Below, in pieces: positions 1 through 7,763 of a DNA stretch of 64,000 bases. Made by a program: the position numbers and the translations under genes. The DNA comes from Streptomyces sp. RB17. Its GTDB lineage: Bacteria; Actinomycetota; Actinomycetes; Streptomycetales; Streptomycetaceae. Every line of letters begins with the position of its first letter. The first letter of the stretch is position 1. The notes beneath the pieces were generated by a model that saw only the letters and a list, made by a program, of their open reading frames with translations, was not told the DNA's origin and ran no database searches. The stretch lies in the NCBI RefSeq assembly GCF_009604455.1, contig NZ_WEGL01000003.1, positions 434,001-498,000 of the forward strand, written 5' to 3'.

Positions 1-140
1 TGCTGGGCATCTCCCTGGTCACCAACCTGGCGGCCGGCATGACCGGCGAACCCCTCAACCACGAGGAGGTCCTCCAGGCGGGCCGCGACTCGGCGGCACG
101 GATGGGCCAGCTGCTGGCACAGGTGCTGGGCAAGCTGTAA
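1..140 (+). CDS. Purine nucleoside phosphorylase, C-terminal end (partial)
   Basis: Only the last 45 codons are inside the window; the gene enters from the left edge and stops with TAA at 138-140. The visible tail begins [12 protein letters not shown] and continues with a GEPLNHEEV segment and a helical end, which resembles the C-terminus of trimeric purine nucleoside phosphorylases. Such enzymes cleave purine (deoxy)nucleosides with phosphate to the base and (deoxy)ribose-1-phosphate. Context supports this: a phosphohexomutase-family gene follows on the same strand and deoC lies 5 kb further on. The catalytic part is outside the window, so the assignment rests on a short stretch plus context. 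Confidence 0.75.
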   Translation, partial: LGISLVTNLAAGMTGEPLNHEEVLQAGRDSAARMGQLLAQVLGKL

Positions 141-977
141 GGAACAGGACACCAGACCGGCCCGGCGGGGGCGGCGCGGATGCGGGGGCGGCGCGGGTGC
201 CGGGGCGGCGACGCCGAGGGCGGCGCGACCTCCGGGGCAACGCGGATGCCGAGGCGCCCCCGGATGCCGAGGTGGCGGGGGTGCCGGGGCGGAGCAGACG
301 CCGGGGCGGAGCAGACGCCGAAGCGACGCGGATGCCGAGGCGGCACGGTGCCGGGGCGGGATGGTGTCGTGTCGACGCGGATGCCGGCTCGATGCGGGTG
401 CCGGGGCGGCATGGTGCCGGGGCGGCATGGTGTCGTGTCCACGAGGATGCCGTGTCGATGCGGGTGCCGGGGCGGCGCAAACGCCGAAGCCGCACGGTGC
501 CGGGGCGACGCGGTGCCGGGGCGACGCGGTGCCGGGTCGACACGGATGCCGGCTCGATGCGGGTGCCGGGAGCGGCGCAGACGCCGACGCGGCACGGATG
601 CCGACGCGGCACGGATGCCGAGTCGGCACGGATGCCGAGTCGGCACGGACGCCGAGTCGGCACGGACGCCGAGTCGGCGCGGTGCCAAGTCGGCGCGGTG
701 CCAAGTCGGCGCGGTGCCGAGGCGGCGCGGGCACCAAGGCGGCGCGGTGTCGGAGGCGGCGCGGTGTCGGAGGCGGTGCGGTGTCGGAGGCGGTGCGGTG
801 TCGGAGGTGGCGCGGATGCCAAAGCGGCGCCGGGTGGGGCGCGATGGTGTCGGATGGTGGGGCAAGTCCCTGTCGCCCACCCTCCAGCCGACCGAGTCGG
901 GTGGGTGGGTGGGCGAACGGGGGTCTGGGGGCGGAGCCCCCAGTGGACCAGGCAAACACGGAGAGGTTGACCCCAAG
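141..977. repeat. Degenerate tandem array of 16-17 bp hairpin-forming units between two genes
   Basis: This 837-base gap holds no convincing gene. From about 165 to 835 it is built of roughly forty degenerate 16-17 bp units, most regular at 590-830 (unit like GTCGGCACGGATGCCGA). Many units contain a small inverted repeat, CGGCA-CGGA-TGCCG or CGGCA-CGG-TGCCG, so single strands could fold into a string of 5-bp hairpins. Because 17 is not a multiple of three, the frames have similar, stop-free, Arg/Gly/Ala-rich translations; these are artefacts of the repeat. After the array a G-rich stretch (840-920) and a short palindromic element (919-945) lead to the next gene. Confidence 0.85.
919..945. repeat. 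Short palindromic GC-rich intergenic element
   Basis: The inverted repeat TCTGGGGGC-GGA-GCCCCCAG forms a strong hairpin immediately upstream of the mutase gene. From memory, similar GGGGGTCTGGGGGCGGAGCCCCC strings recur in Streptomyces intergenic regions. It could act as a terminator for the upstream transcript or as a REP-like element. Confidence 0.55.
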
Positions 978-2609
978 GTGCACGACGATCTCATCAGCAG
1001 GGCCAAGGCTTGGCTCGCCGAGGACCCCGACGCGGAGACCCGTGACGAACTCGCCAAGCTGATCGACGCCGGTGACACAGCGGAGCTGTCCGCCCGCTTC
1101 AGCGGCACCCTCCAGTTCGGCACCGCCGGCCTGCGCGGCGAACTCGGCGCCGGCCCGATGCGCATGAACCGCAGCGTCGTCATCAGGGCGGCCGCCGGCC
1201 TCGCCGCGTACCTGAAGAAGAACGGCCACGCCGGTGGACTCGTGGTCATCGGCTACGACGCCCGCCACAAGTCTGCCGACTTCGCCCGCGACACCGCCGC
1301 CGTGATGACCGGCGCCGGCCTGCGCGCGGCCGTACTCCCCCGCCCGCTGCCCACCCCGGTCCTGGCGTACGCCATACGGCATCTCGGCGCGGTCGCGGGC
1401 GTGGAGGTCACCGCCAGCCACAACCCGCCCCGGGACAACGGCTACAAGGTCTACCTCGGCGACGGCTCCCAGATCGTCCCGCCCGCCGACGCGGAGATCG
1501 CCGCCGAGATCGACGCGATCGCGAGCCTGCACGACGTCCCCCGCCCCGACGCCGGCTGGGAGACCCTGGACGACTCGGTCCTCGACGCCTACCTGGCCCG
1601 TACGGACGCCGTCCTGGCCGCCGGCTCCCCCCGCACGGCCCGCACGGTCTACACCGCGATGCACGGCGTCGGCAAGGACGTCCTGCTGGCCGCCTTCGCC
1701 CGGGCCGGCTTCCCGGAGCCGGTGCTGGTCGCCGAGCAGGCCGACCCCGACCCGGACTTCCCGACGGTCGCGTTCCCGAACCCGGAGGAGCCGGGCGCGA
1801 TGGACCTGGCGTTCGCCCGGGCCCGTACGACCGGCCCGGACCTGATCATCGCCAACGACCCCGACGCCGACCGCTGCGCCGTGGCCGTCAGGGACGGCGC
1901 GGACTGGCGCATGCTGCGCGGCGACGAGGTCGGCGCCCTGCTCGGCGCCCACCTGGTCCGCCGGGGCGCGACCGGCGTGTTCGCCGAGTCGATCGTCTCC
2001 TCCTCCCTCCTCGGCCGGATCGCCGAGAAGGCGAACCTGCCCTTCGAGGAGACGCTGACCGGCTTCAAGTGGATCGCCCGCGTGGACGGCCTGCGCTACG
2101 GCTACGAGGAGGCCCTCGGCTACTGCGTGGACCCCGAGGGCGTGCGCGACAAGGACGGCATCACGGCCGCACTGCTGATCACGGAGCTGGCCTCCGTCCT
2201 CAAGGAGGAGGGCCGTACCCTCCTCGACCTCCTCGACGACCTCGCCGTGGAGCACGGGCTGCACGCCACCGACCAGCTGTCGGTCCGTGTGCAGGACCTC
2301 TCGCTCATCGCGGACGCGATGCGCCGCCTGCGCGAGCAGCCGCCGACCGAACTGGCGGGCCTGGCCATCACCGGCGCCGAGGACCTGACCCGGGGCACCG
2401 ACAGGCTCCCGCCCACGGACGGCCTGCGCTACACCCTCGACGGCGCCCGCGTGATCGTCCGCCCGAGCGGCACCGAGCCGAAGCTGAAGTGCTACCTGGA
2501 GGTCGTCGTACCGGTCGCGGACCACACGGCCCTCCCGGCCGCCCGCGCCCGCGCGACGGAGCTCCTCACCGCGATCAAGCGCGACCTGTCGGCTGCCGCC
2601 GGCATCTGA
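978..2609 (+). CDS. Phosphohexomutase-family enzyme (phosphomannomutase/phosphopentomutase type)
   Basis: A 543-residue alpha-D-phosphohexomutase superfamily protein. The phosphoserine loop TASHNPPRDNG has its catalytic Ser at about residue 147; the metal-binding DPDADR loop starts at residue 294; a sugar-recognition GYEEALGY segment follows; and the phosphate-binding RPSGTEPK motif is near the C-terminus. The family moves phosphate between C1 and C6 (hexoses) or C1 and C5 (pentoses). The DPDADR/GYEEALGY subtype is often annotated phosphomannomutase, but between a purine nucleoside phosphorylase gene and deoC a phosphopentomutase role is plausible. This is inference. The GTG start at 978 is chosen for the GGAGAGG ribosome site at 960-966 and because upstream in-frame codons are repeat-derived. 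Confidence 0.9.
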   Translation: MHDDLISRAKAWLAEDPDAETRDELAKLIDAGDTAELSARFSGTLQFGTAGLRGELGAGPMRMNRSVVIRAAAGLAAYLKKNGHAGGLVVIGYDARHKSADFARDTAAVMTGAGLRAAVLPRPLPTPVLAYAIRHLGAVAGVEVTASHNPPRDNGYKVYLGDGSQIVPPADAEIAAEIDAIASLHDVPRPDAGWETLDDSVLDAYLARTDAVLAAGSPRTARTVYTAMHGVGKDVLLAAFARAGFPEPVLVAEQADPDPDFPTVAFPNPEEPGAMDLAFARARTTGPDLIIANDPDADRCAVAVRDGADWRMLRGDEVGALLGAHLVRRGATGVFAESIVSSSLLGRIAEKANLPFEETLTGFKWIARVDGLRYGYEEALGYCVDPEGVRDKDGITAALLITELASVLKEEGRTLLDLLDDLAVEHGLHATDQLSVRVQDLSLIADAMRRLREQPPTELAGLAITGAEDLTRGTDRLPPTDGLRYTLDGARVIVRPSGTEPKLKCYLEVVVPVADHTALPAARARATELLTAIKRDLSAAAGI

Positions 2610-2623
2610 CCCGTACGACACCG

Positions 2624-2655
2624 ATGGGGTGCCCCCGGCCCGGGGGGCACCCCAT
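2624..2655. terminator. Hairpin terminator after the mutase gene
   Basis: ATGGGGTGCCCCC pairs with GGGGGGCACCCCAT across a short GC loop, 14 bases after the mutase stop codon. There is no T tract, as is common in high-GC actinomycetes. Confidence 0.85.
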
Positions 2656-3059
2656 GTCGTCGTCCCCTCAACTCGCCGCAGCGGAACCGCCGTTCCTCCC
2701 TGGCACCGCGGTCGCGCCCGCCGCGGCCGACGGCACCGGGGCGGCGCACTCTCTAGCACGCCTCGCCCCTGACGGCCGCGGCGACACGCTGCGGCGCGCG
2801 GCGACACACTGCGACACGACGGAAGTGAGTGCGCGTCAGAAGATCCGTCAAAAGGGTTAATAGTCGGTCAATCTTCTTTTATGTTCGGCCACTTGATGGG
2901 CCATCGACGCCTCCGGGGAGCGGTGCATGGCGTCAAAAATACCCCTATCGGCCCTCCGTACCGGTCTTCCTATATGACCGATATGACTGGTGTGGGTACT
3001 TTTACTGCCAAGCCGGCTGACGGGCCGGTATCTCTGAAACCGGAGACAGGAGAAGCGAC
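2656..3059. other. Intergenic region with a local AT-rich promoter zone
   Basis: No supported gene is present. The stretch from about 2855 to 3010 is unusually AT-rich for this window (for example TTAATAGTCGG and ATCTTCTTTTATG), which suggests the regulatory region for the secreted protein that starts at 3060. A GGAGACAGGAGAAG ribosome site at about 3042-3055 serves that gene. A 63-codon open frame at 2829-3020 has no family features and is not called. Confidence 0.5.
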
Positions 3060-3608
3060 ATGAAGCTCCCCCGTTCCACCGTCGTCACCGCTGGTGTCGC
3101 GGCCGCCTCTGCCTTGGCCGCGACCGGAATCACCTACGCCTCGGCGGCCTCCGCCCCGGCGCCCCAGTCGGCCCCTGCACCCCAGTCCGCTCCGGCCGCT
3201 CCCGTCGAGGCTCCCTTCGGCGGCAACGCCGGGCCGGGCAAGGGCAACGAGGGTGGCGGGCGCAGGGGTGGCGGCCACGAGGACTGGGGCCGGATCGAGA
3301 TCAACGAGCGCTCGTACTCCGCCCACCCCGGTGACTGCATCACCGTGATCAGCGGCCTGGGCGCCCGGACACTGAACATCCGCAACGACAGCCGCAAGAC
3401 CGTCGAGGTCTTCCGCGGGGTGGTCTGCGACAACGGCGCTCCCATCGCCACCGTCGGGTCCCACAGCTCCGCGGAAGGCGTGCGCGTCGGGCACGTCGAA
3501 GGCATCCACATCAAGGACGGTGTGGTGGCCAGCTTCCGCGTGGTCCGGCACTGGGACGGGGACGGGGACTGGGGCGGGCACGGCGACGGGGACTGGGACT
3601 GGAACTAG
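3060..3608 (+). CDS. Secreted protein of unknown function with acidic Gly/Asp/Trp tail
   Basis: A 182-residue protein starting MKLPRSTVV with a typical Sec signal peptide (hydrophobic A/V/T-rich stretch to about residue 30, Ala-rich cleavage region). An Ala/Pro/Gln linker (APAPQSAPAPQ repeats) and a basic Gly/Arg-rich segment follow. The main domain (about residues 80-165) has two cysteines (DCITV and VVCDN) that could form a disulphide, and the protein ends in a GDGDW-rich acidic tail. A clear AGGAGA ribosome site precedes the ATG. I do not recognise a characterised family; an exported wall-associated or binding role is only a guess. Confidence 0.8.
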   Translation: MKLPRSTVVTAGVAAASALAATGITYASAASAPAPQSAPAPQSAPAAPVEAPFGGNAGPGKGNEGGGRRGGGHEDWGRIEINERSYSAHPGDCITVISGLGARTLNIRNDSRKTVEVFRGVVCDNGAPIATVGSHSSAEGVRVGHVEGIHIKDGVVASFRVVRHWDGDGDWGGHGDGDWDWN

Positions 3609-3983
3609 TCCCGCGTCGAGTGCACCCGTGGTGCTCCGGCCTGCCGGAATCGGGCCGGAGCCCCAGTTCCCGCAGCCATTGTCCGACGGCCCGCGCCCCG
3701 GGCGCATCCCGCCCGGGCCGGGCACCCGGCGTCGTACGCCTGGTGTCCGGGGCGGCCGTCCCTGCGTTCACGGGCCGAACCGCCCGGTGCTGTCCGCCCG
3801 AGCGGCTTCCGTCGGCGCCTGTCCCGGCGCGGCGGCCGTGGGCTTCCGTCTCGTCGTTTCCCCACCGCCGAACGGGTGAGGAAGCAGCGTGACACGCATG
3901 CCGAGGGCCCCCGGTCCCTCACCTGGGCGGGATCGGGGGCCCGACCCAGGAGCATCCGTTCGCGACACTGCGGGGTGAGTGAG
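3609..3983. other. Intergenic region, no gene seen
   Basis: About 375 bases of GC-rich DNA without a credible coding frame, RNA or repeat. A weak imperfect inverted repeat (CCTGGGCGGG...CCCGACCCAGG, about 3922-3950) is the only structure noted. Confidence 0.4.
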
Positions 3984-4472
3984 ATGAGTGTGGACACGGT
4001 CGAGGACATCAGCGACGACACCTACGTCCTGGACCTCCTCACCATCACGCTGACCCCCGCGCTGCCGTGGCTCGGGCACCAGGTCCGCTGCGAGATGGAC
4101 GGCCACCTCAAGGAGGCCGTCGACCTGACCCGGGTCAGCTGCAATGTGATCATGAAGTTCGGTCCGGTGAAGATGCTGGACCGCTGGTACCGGCTGCCCG
4201 ATCTGCTGGCGCGCATGGGCGCGCGGCTGCCGGGTGACACCACGCCGCCCGCCGGGCCGTGGAAGCAGGCGTGGATCCTGCGGCTGCCCGAGGCGGTGCC
4301 GGTGGCCGAGCACCGGATCCGCCTGCGCGCGCGGACCGGGAACGGGAAGAACTTCTTCGCGCTGGACATCCCCGTGGACTTCCGCCGCCGATTCCATCCG
4401 TCCAGGACGAACGGCGGCGGAGGCTCACGCAGGTTCCACAGCCGGCGCTTCAGCTCGGTGACCCCCGGCTGA
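3984..4472 (+). CDS. Hypothetical protein
   Basis: A 162-residue protein beginning MSVDTVEDISDDTYVLDLL. It has no signal peptide or membrane segment and ends in a very basic, Ser/Arg/Phe-rich tail (SRRFHSRRF). The central part is moderately hydrophobic with scattered Trp and Arg. I do not recognise the family. An in-frame GTG at 3975 and longer upstream starts exist; the ATG at 3984 is preferred because the G-rich GGGGTGAG lies just before it and the upstream extension reads like translated intergenic DNA. Confidence 0.65.
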   Translation: MSVDTVEDISDDTYVLDLLTITLTPALPWLGHQVRCEMDGHLKEAVDLTRVSCNVIMKFGPVKMLDRWYRLPDLLARMGARLPGDTTPPAGPWKQAWILRLPEAVPVAEHRIRLRARTGNGKNFFALDIPVDFRRRFHPSRTNGGGGSRRFHSRRFSSVTPG

Positions 4473-4532
4473 CGCCGGCCTGTCCCTGCGACCGGGGTCC
4501 CGGTCGTCCACGCCAGGAGGCCCCGCGGAACC

Positions 4533-5231
4533 TCACCCGGTGACCAGCAGGATCAGCAGCAACACCGCACCCGCCAGCGCGGGCACGATCACCTCGTACG
4601 CCCAGCGCACGGTGACCTCCCCCTGCGCCGACTCCGCCTCGCCGCGCCGCTCCAGCAGGTCCCGCAGATCGTCCATGACCTGGTCGGTCTCCGCACGGGT
4701 CGGCCCCGACGCGGTGCCGGCACCGCCACCGGCTCCGAAGCCACCCATGCCGCCGAAGCCGAGGCCGCGCCGTGTCTGCTCCCCGCCCCGCGCCGCCTCC
4801 GCCGCCGCCCGCGACTTGCGCATCTCCGCCTTCTTGCGGGCCCGCAGCGAGACGGGAACCGACCACAGCTGGTACTTGCCGCCGGACTTCGCGACGACCT
4901 CGTTGGAGTAGCCGGAGCGCAGCGCGGCGACCTGCCCCCAGGGCAGGCTGATCACCCGGAACGGGTTGCGCACCCGCAGCCGGTCGTCGCCCGCGAAGAC
5001 CGCCGGACGGAGTGTGAAGGCGGTCACCAGCGGCACGATGAGGATCATCGCGGCGAGCGCCAGCCACGGCGTGCGGCCATGGCCCTTGAACAGCGCGTCG
5101 AAGCCGAGCCACCCGACGACGAGCAGCAGCAGCACGCCGCCCAGGAGTGCCATGGGCGAGCGGTAGATCCGGTCCTTGGCGGTGGGGACCGGGGGCTGTG
5201 ACGCGGGAGACTGGTGGTCCGGGGTGGTCAT
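4533..5231 (-). CDS. PH-domain-containing (bPH_6-type) membrane protein
   Basis: A 232-residue protein starting MTTPDHQSP. A cytoplasmic Pro-rich N-terminus is followed by two adjacent membrane helices (MALLGGVLLLLVVGWLGF and WLALAAMILIVPLV, about residues 28-75). Next comes a bacterial PH-like beta domain (LRVRNPFRVISLPWGQVAALRSGYSNEV), a Gly-rich linker with GMGGFGAGG, and a last C-terminal membrane helix. Architecture and wording fit the actinobacterial bPH_6 family, whose function is not established. The gene is divergent from deoC, and its start lies about 100 bases from the deoC operator. Confidence 0.8.
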   Translation of the reverse strand: MTTPDHQSPASQPPVPTAKDRIYRSPMALLGGVLLLLVVGWLGFDALFKGHGRTPWLALAAMILIVPLVTAFTLRPAVFAGDDRLRVRNPFRVISLPWGQVAALRSGYSNEVVAKSGGKYQLWSVPVSLRARKKAEMRKSRAAAEAARGGEQTRRGLGFGGMGGFGAGGGAGTASGPTRAETDQVMDDLRDLLERRGEAESAQGEVTVRWAYEVIVPALAGAVLLLILLVTG

Positions 5232-5335
5232 GGGCCCAGTCTGCATGACACCGGCGGCACTGCCGCCACGCGCCCCGGAACCGGCGCTCAGCTGTGATCT
5301 CCGGGCGGGAGGGGAGCACGGGGGCTGTACAGCCG

Positions 5336-5347
5336 CTACGCGCGTAG
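5336..5347. promoter_or_regulatory. Palindromic operator CTACGCGCGTAG upstream of deoC
   Basis: A perfect 12-bp palindrome, 13 bases before the deoC start and 1 base upstream of a TATGCT -10-like box (5349-5354). The same site, exact or nearly so, precedes add, the nucleoside ABC operon and the BMP lipoprotein gene. Its overlap with the core promoter is what a repressor operator would show. Confidence 0.8.
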
Positions 5348-5360
5348 ATATGCTCGTCTG

Positions 5361-6326
5361 GTGACCATGCCCACCACTGCACCCACAGCACACGCTCTCG
5401 CTGACGTCACCGCGTCCGACAGCACGCTGCGCCGCTTCCTGCACGGGCTGCCCGGCGTCGACGCGGTCGGCCTGGAGGCGCGCGCCGCGTCCCTCGGCAC
5501 CCGTTCCATCAAGACCACCGCGAAGGCGTACGCCATCGACCTCGCCATCTCGATGGTCGACCTGACGACGCTGGAAGGCGCGGACACCCCGGGCAAGGTC
5601 CGGGCGCTCGGTGCCAAGGCGGTCCATCCGGACCCGACGGACCGGACGGCCCCCACCACCGCGGCCGTCTGCGTCTACCCCGACATGGTGGCCGTCGCCA
5701 AGGAGGCCGTCGCCGGCTCCGGCGTCAAGGTCGCCTCGGTCGCCACCGCGTTCCCGGCCGGCCGTGCCGCCCTCGACGTGAAGCTGGCCGACGTCCGCGA
5801 CGCCGTCGCCGCCGGCGCCGACGAGATCGACATGGTCATCGACCGGGGCGCGTTCCTCGCCGGCAAGTACCTGAAGGTGTACGACGAGATCGTCGCCGTG
5901 AAGGAGGCCTGCGGCGACTCCGCCCGCCTGAAGGTCATCTTCGAGACCGGCGAGCTGTCGACGTACGACAACATCCGCCGCGCCTCCTGGCTCGGCATGC
6001 TCGCGGGCGCCGACTTCATCAAGACCTCGACCGGCAAGGTGGCGGTCAACGCGACCCCCGCCAACACCCTCCTCATGCTGGAGGCCGTACGGGACTTCCG
6101 CGCCCAGACCGGCGTCCAGGTCGGCGTGAAGCCGGCCGGCGGCATCCGCACCTCCAAGGACGCCGTCAAGTTCCTGGTCCTGGTCAACGAGACCGCGGGC
6201 GAGGACTGGCTGGACAACCACTGGTTCCGCTTCGGCGCCTCCTCGCTGCTGAACGACCTGCTGATGCAGCGTCAGAAGCTGGCCACCGGCCGCTACTCCG
6301 GCCCCGACTACGTGACGGTGGACTGA
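5361..6326 (+). CDS. deoC: Deoxyribose-phosphate aldolase
   Basis: A 321-residue class I aldolase that splits 2-deoxyribose-5-phosphate into glyceraldehyde-3-phosphate and acetaldehyde. The Schiff-base lysine is in GADFIKTSTGK (about residue 221); other family motifs are EIDMVIDRGAFLAGKY and GVKPAGGIRT. The N-terminus is longer than that of E. coli DeoC, as is usual in actinomycetes. The GTG at 5361 has no Shine-Dalgarno but sits 6 bases after a TATGCT -10 box, which fits leaderless translation; an ATG at 5367 is an alternative. Two aldehyde dehydrogenase genes follow in the same direction, the first only 6 bases downstream, suggesting coupled disposal of the acetaldehyde product. Confidence 0.96.
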   Translation: MTMPTTAPTAHALADVTASDSTLRRFLHGLPGVDAVGLEARAASLGTRSIKTTAKAYAIDLAISMVDLTTLEGADTPGKVRALGAKAVHPDPTDRTAPTTAAVCVYPDMVAVAKEAVAGSGVKVASVATAFPAGRAALDVKLADVRDAVAAGADEIDMVIDRGAFLAGKYLKVYDEIVAVKEACGDSARLKVIFETGELSTYDNIRRASWLGMLAGADFIKTSTGKVAVNATPANTLLMLEAVRDFRAQTGVQVGVKPAGGIRTSKDAVKFLVLVNETAGEDWLDNHWFRFGASSLLNDLLMQRQKLATGRYSGPDYVTVD

Positions 6327-6332
6327 TCGATC

Positions 6333-7763
6333 ATGGTTTTCGAGTACGCACCGGCGCCCGAGTCCCGCTCGGTCGTCGACATCGCCCCCTCCTACGGCCT
6401 GTTCATCGACGGCGAGTTCACGGACGCGGCCGACGGCAAGGTCTTCAAGACGGTCAGCCCCAGCACGGAAGAGGTGCTCTCGGAGGTCGCCCAGGCCGGC
6501 GCCGAGGACGTCGACCGGGCCGTCAAGGCCGCCCGCAAGGCCTTCGAGAAGTGGTCGGCGCTGCCCGGCTCCGAGCGCGCGAAGCACCTGTTCCGCATCG
6601 CCCGGATCATCCAGGAGCGCAGCCGTGAGCTGGCCGTCCTGGAGACGCTGGACAACGGCAAGCCGATCCGGGAGACGCGGGACGCCGACCTGCCCCTGGT
6701 GGCGGCCCACTTCTTCTACTACGCGGGCTGGGCCGACAAGCTCGACCACGCCGGCTTCGGCGCGAACCCGCGGCCCCTCGGCGTGGCCGGCCAGGTCATC
6801 CCGTGGAACTTCCCGCTGCTGATGCTGGCCTGGAAGATCGCCCCGGCGCTGGCGACCGGCAACACGGTGGTACTCAAGCCCGCCGAGACCACGCCCCTGT
6901 CGGCCCTGTTCTTCGCGGACATCTGCCGCCAGGCCGGCCTGCCCAAGGGTGTCGTCAACATCCTGCCGGGCTACGGCGACGCGGGCGCCGCGCTCGTCGC
7001 GCACCCGGACGTGAACAAGGTCGCCTTCACCGGCTCGACGGCCGTGGGCAAGGAGATCGCGCGGACCGTCGCCGGCACGCGCAAGAAGCTCACCCTCGAA
7101 CTGGGCGGCAAGGGCGCCAACATCGTCTTCGACGACGCGCCGATCGACCAGGCCGTCGAGGGCATCGTCACCGGCATCTTCTTCAACCAGGGCCAGGTCT
7201 GCTGCGCGGGCAGCCGTCTGCTGGTGCAGGAGTCGATCCAGGACGAGCTGCTGGACTCCCTCAAGCGCAGGCTCTCCACCCTCCGCCTCGGCGACCCGCT
7301 GGACAAGAACACCGACATCGGAGCGATCAACTCCGCCGAGCAGCTGGCCCGGATCACCGCGCTGGCCGAGCGGGGCGAGGCGGAGGGCGCCGAACGCTGG
7401 TCCCCGGCCTGCGAACTGCCCGCCTCCGGCTACTGGTTCGCCCCGACGCTCTTCACGAACGTCACCCAGGCGCACACCATCGCCCGCGACGAGATCTTCG
7501 GCCCGGTGCTGTCGGTCCTCACCTTCCGCACGCCGGACGAGGCGGTCGCCAAGGCGAACAACACCCAGTACGGCCTGTCGGCGGGCATCTGGACCGAGAA
7601 GGGCTCCCGCATCCTGGCGGTCGCGAACAAGCTCCGCGCGGGCGTGATCTGGTCCAACACGTTCAACAAGTTCGACCCGACCTCGCCGTTCGGCGGTTAC
7701 AAGGAGTCGGGCTTCGGCCGCGAGGGCGGCCGCCACGGCCTGGAGGCGTACCTCGATGTCTGA
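6333..7763 (+). CDS. Aldehyde dehydrogenase (NAD-dependent)
   Basis: A full-length 476-residue aldehyde dehydrogenase. The base Glu is in LELGGKGA (about residue 256) and the nucleophile Cys in GQVCCAG (about residue 290); cofactor-binding features include IPWNFPLLMLAWKIAPALATGNTVVLKPAE, and FGPVLSV plus the C-terminal PFGGYKESGFGREGG are present. It oxidises an aldehyde to its acid. Position 6 bases after deoC suggests that acetaldehyde from deoxyribose-5-phosphate is the physiological substrate; the substrate is inferred from context, not sequence. Confidence 0.94.
   Translation: MVFEYAPAPESRSVVDIAPSYGLFIDGEFTDAADGKVFKTVSPSTEEVLSEVAQAGAEDVDRAVKAARKAFEKWSALPGSERAKHLFRIARIIQERSRELAVLETLDNGKPIRETRDADLPLVAAHFFYYAGWADKLDHAGFGANPRPLGVAGQVIPWNFPLLMLAWKIAPALATGNTVVLKPAETTPLSALFFADICRQAGLPKGVVNILPGYGDAGAALVAHPDVNKVAFTGSTAVGKEIARTVAGTRKKLTLELGGKGANIVFDDAPIDQAVEGIVTGIFFNQGQVCCAGSRLLVQESIQDELLDSLKRRLSTLRLGDPLDKNTDIGAINSAEQLARITALAERGEAEGAERWSPACELPASGYWFAPTLFTNVTQAHTIARDEIFGPVLSVLTFRTPDEAVAKANNTQYGLSAGIWTEKGSRILAVANKLRAGVIWSNTFNKFDPTSPFGGYKESGFGREGGRHGLEAYLDV

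Noticed and set aside
590..830. Possible CRISPR array or minisatellite protein repeat
   Set aside because: The 16-17 bp units have no spacers and the period is not a multiple of three.
180..977. Long N-terminal extension of the mutase and other Arg/Gly-rich open frames in the repeat region
   Set aside because: The composition follows from stop-free tandem repeats; the mutase family begins near the GTG at 978, which has a ribosome site.
2829..3020. Small open frame of 63 codons
   Set aside because: No recognisable features, in a promoter-like AT-rich region; no ribosome site of quality.
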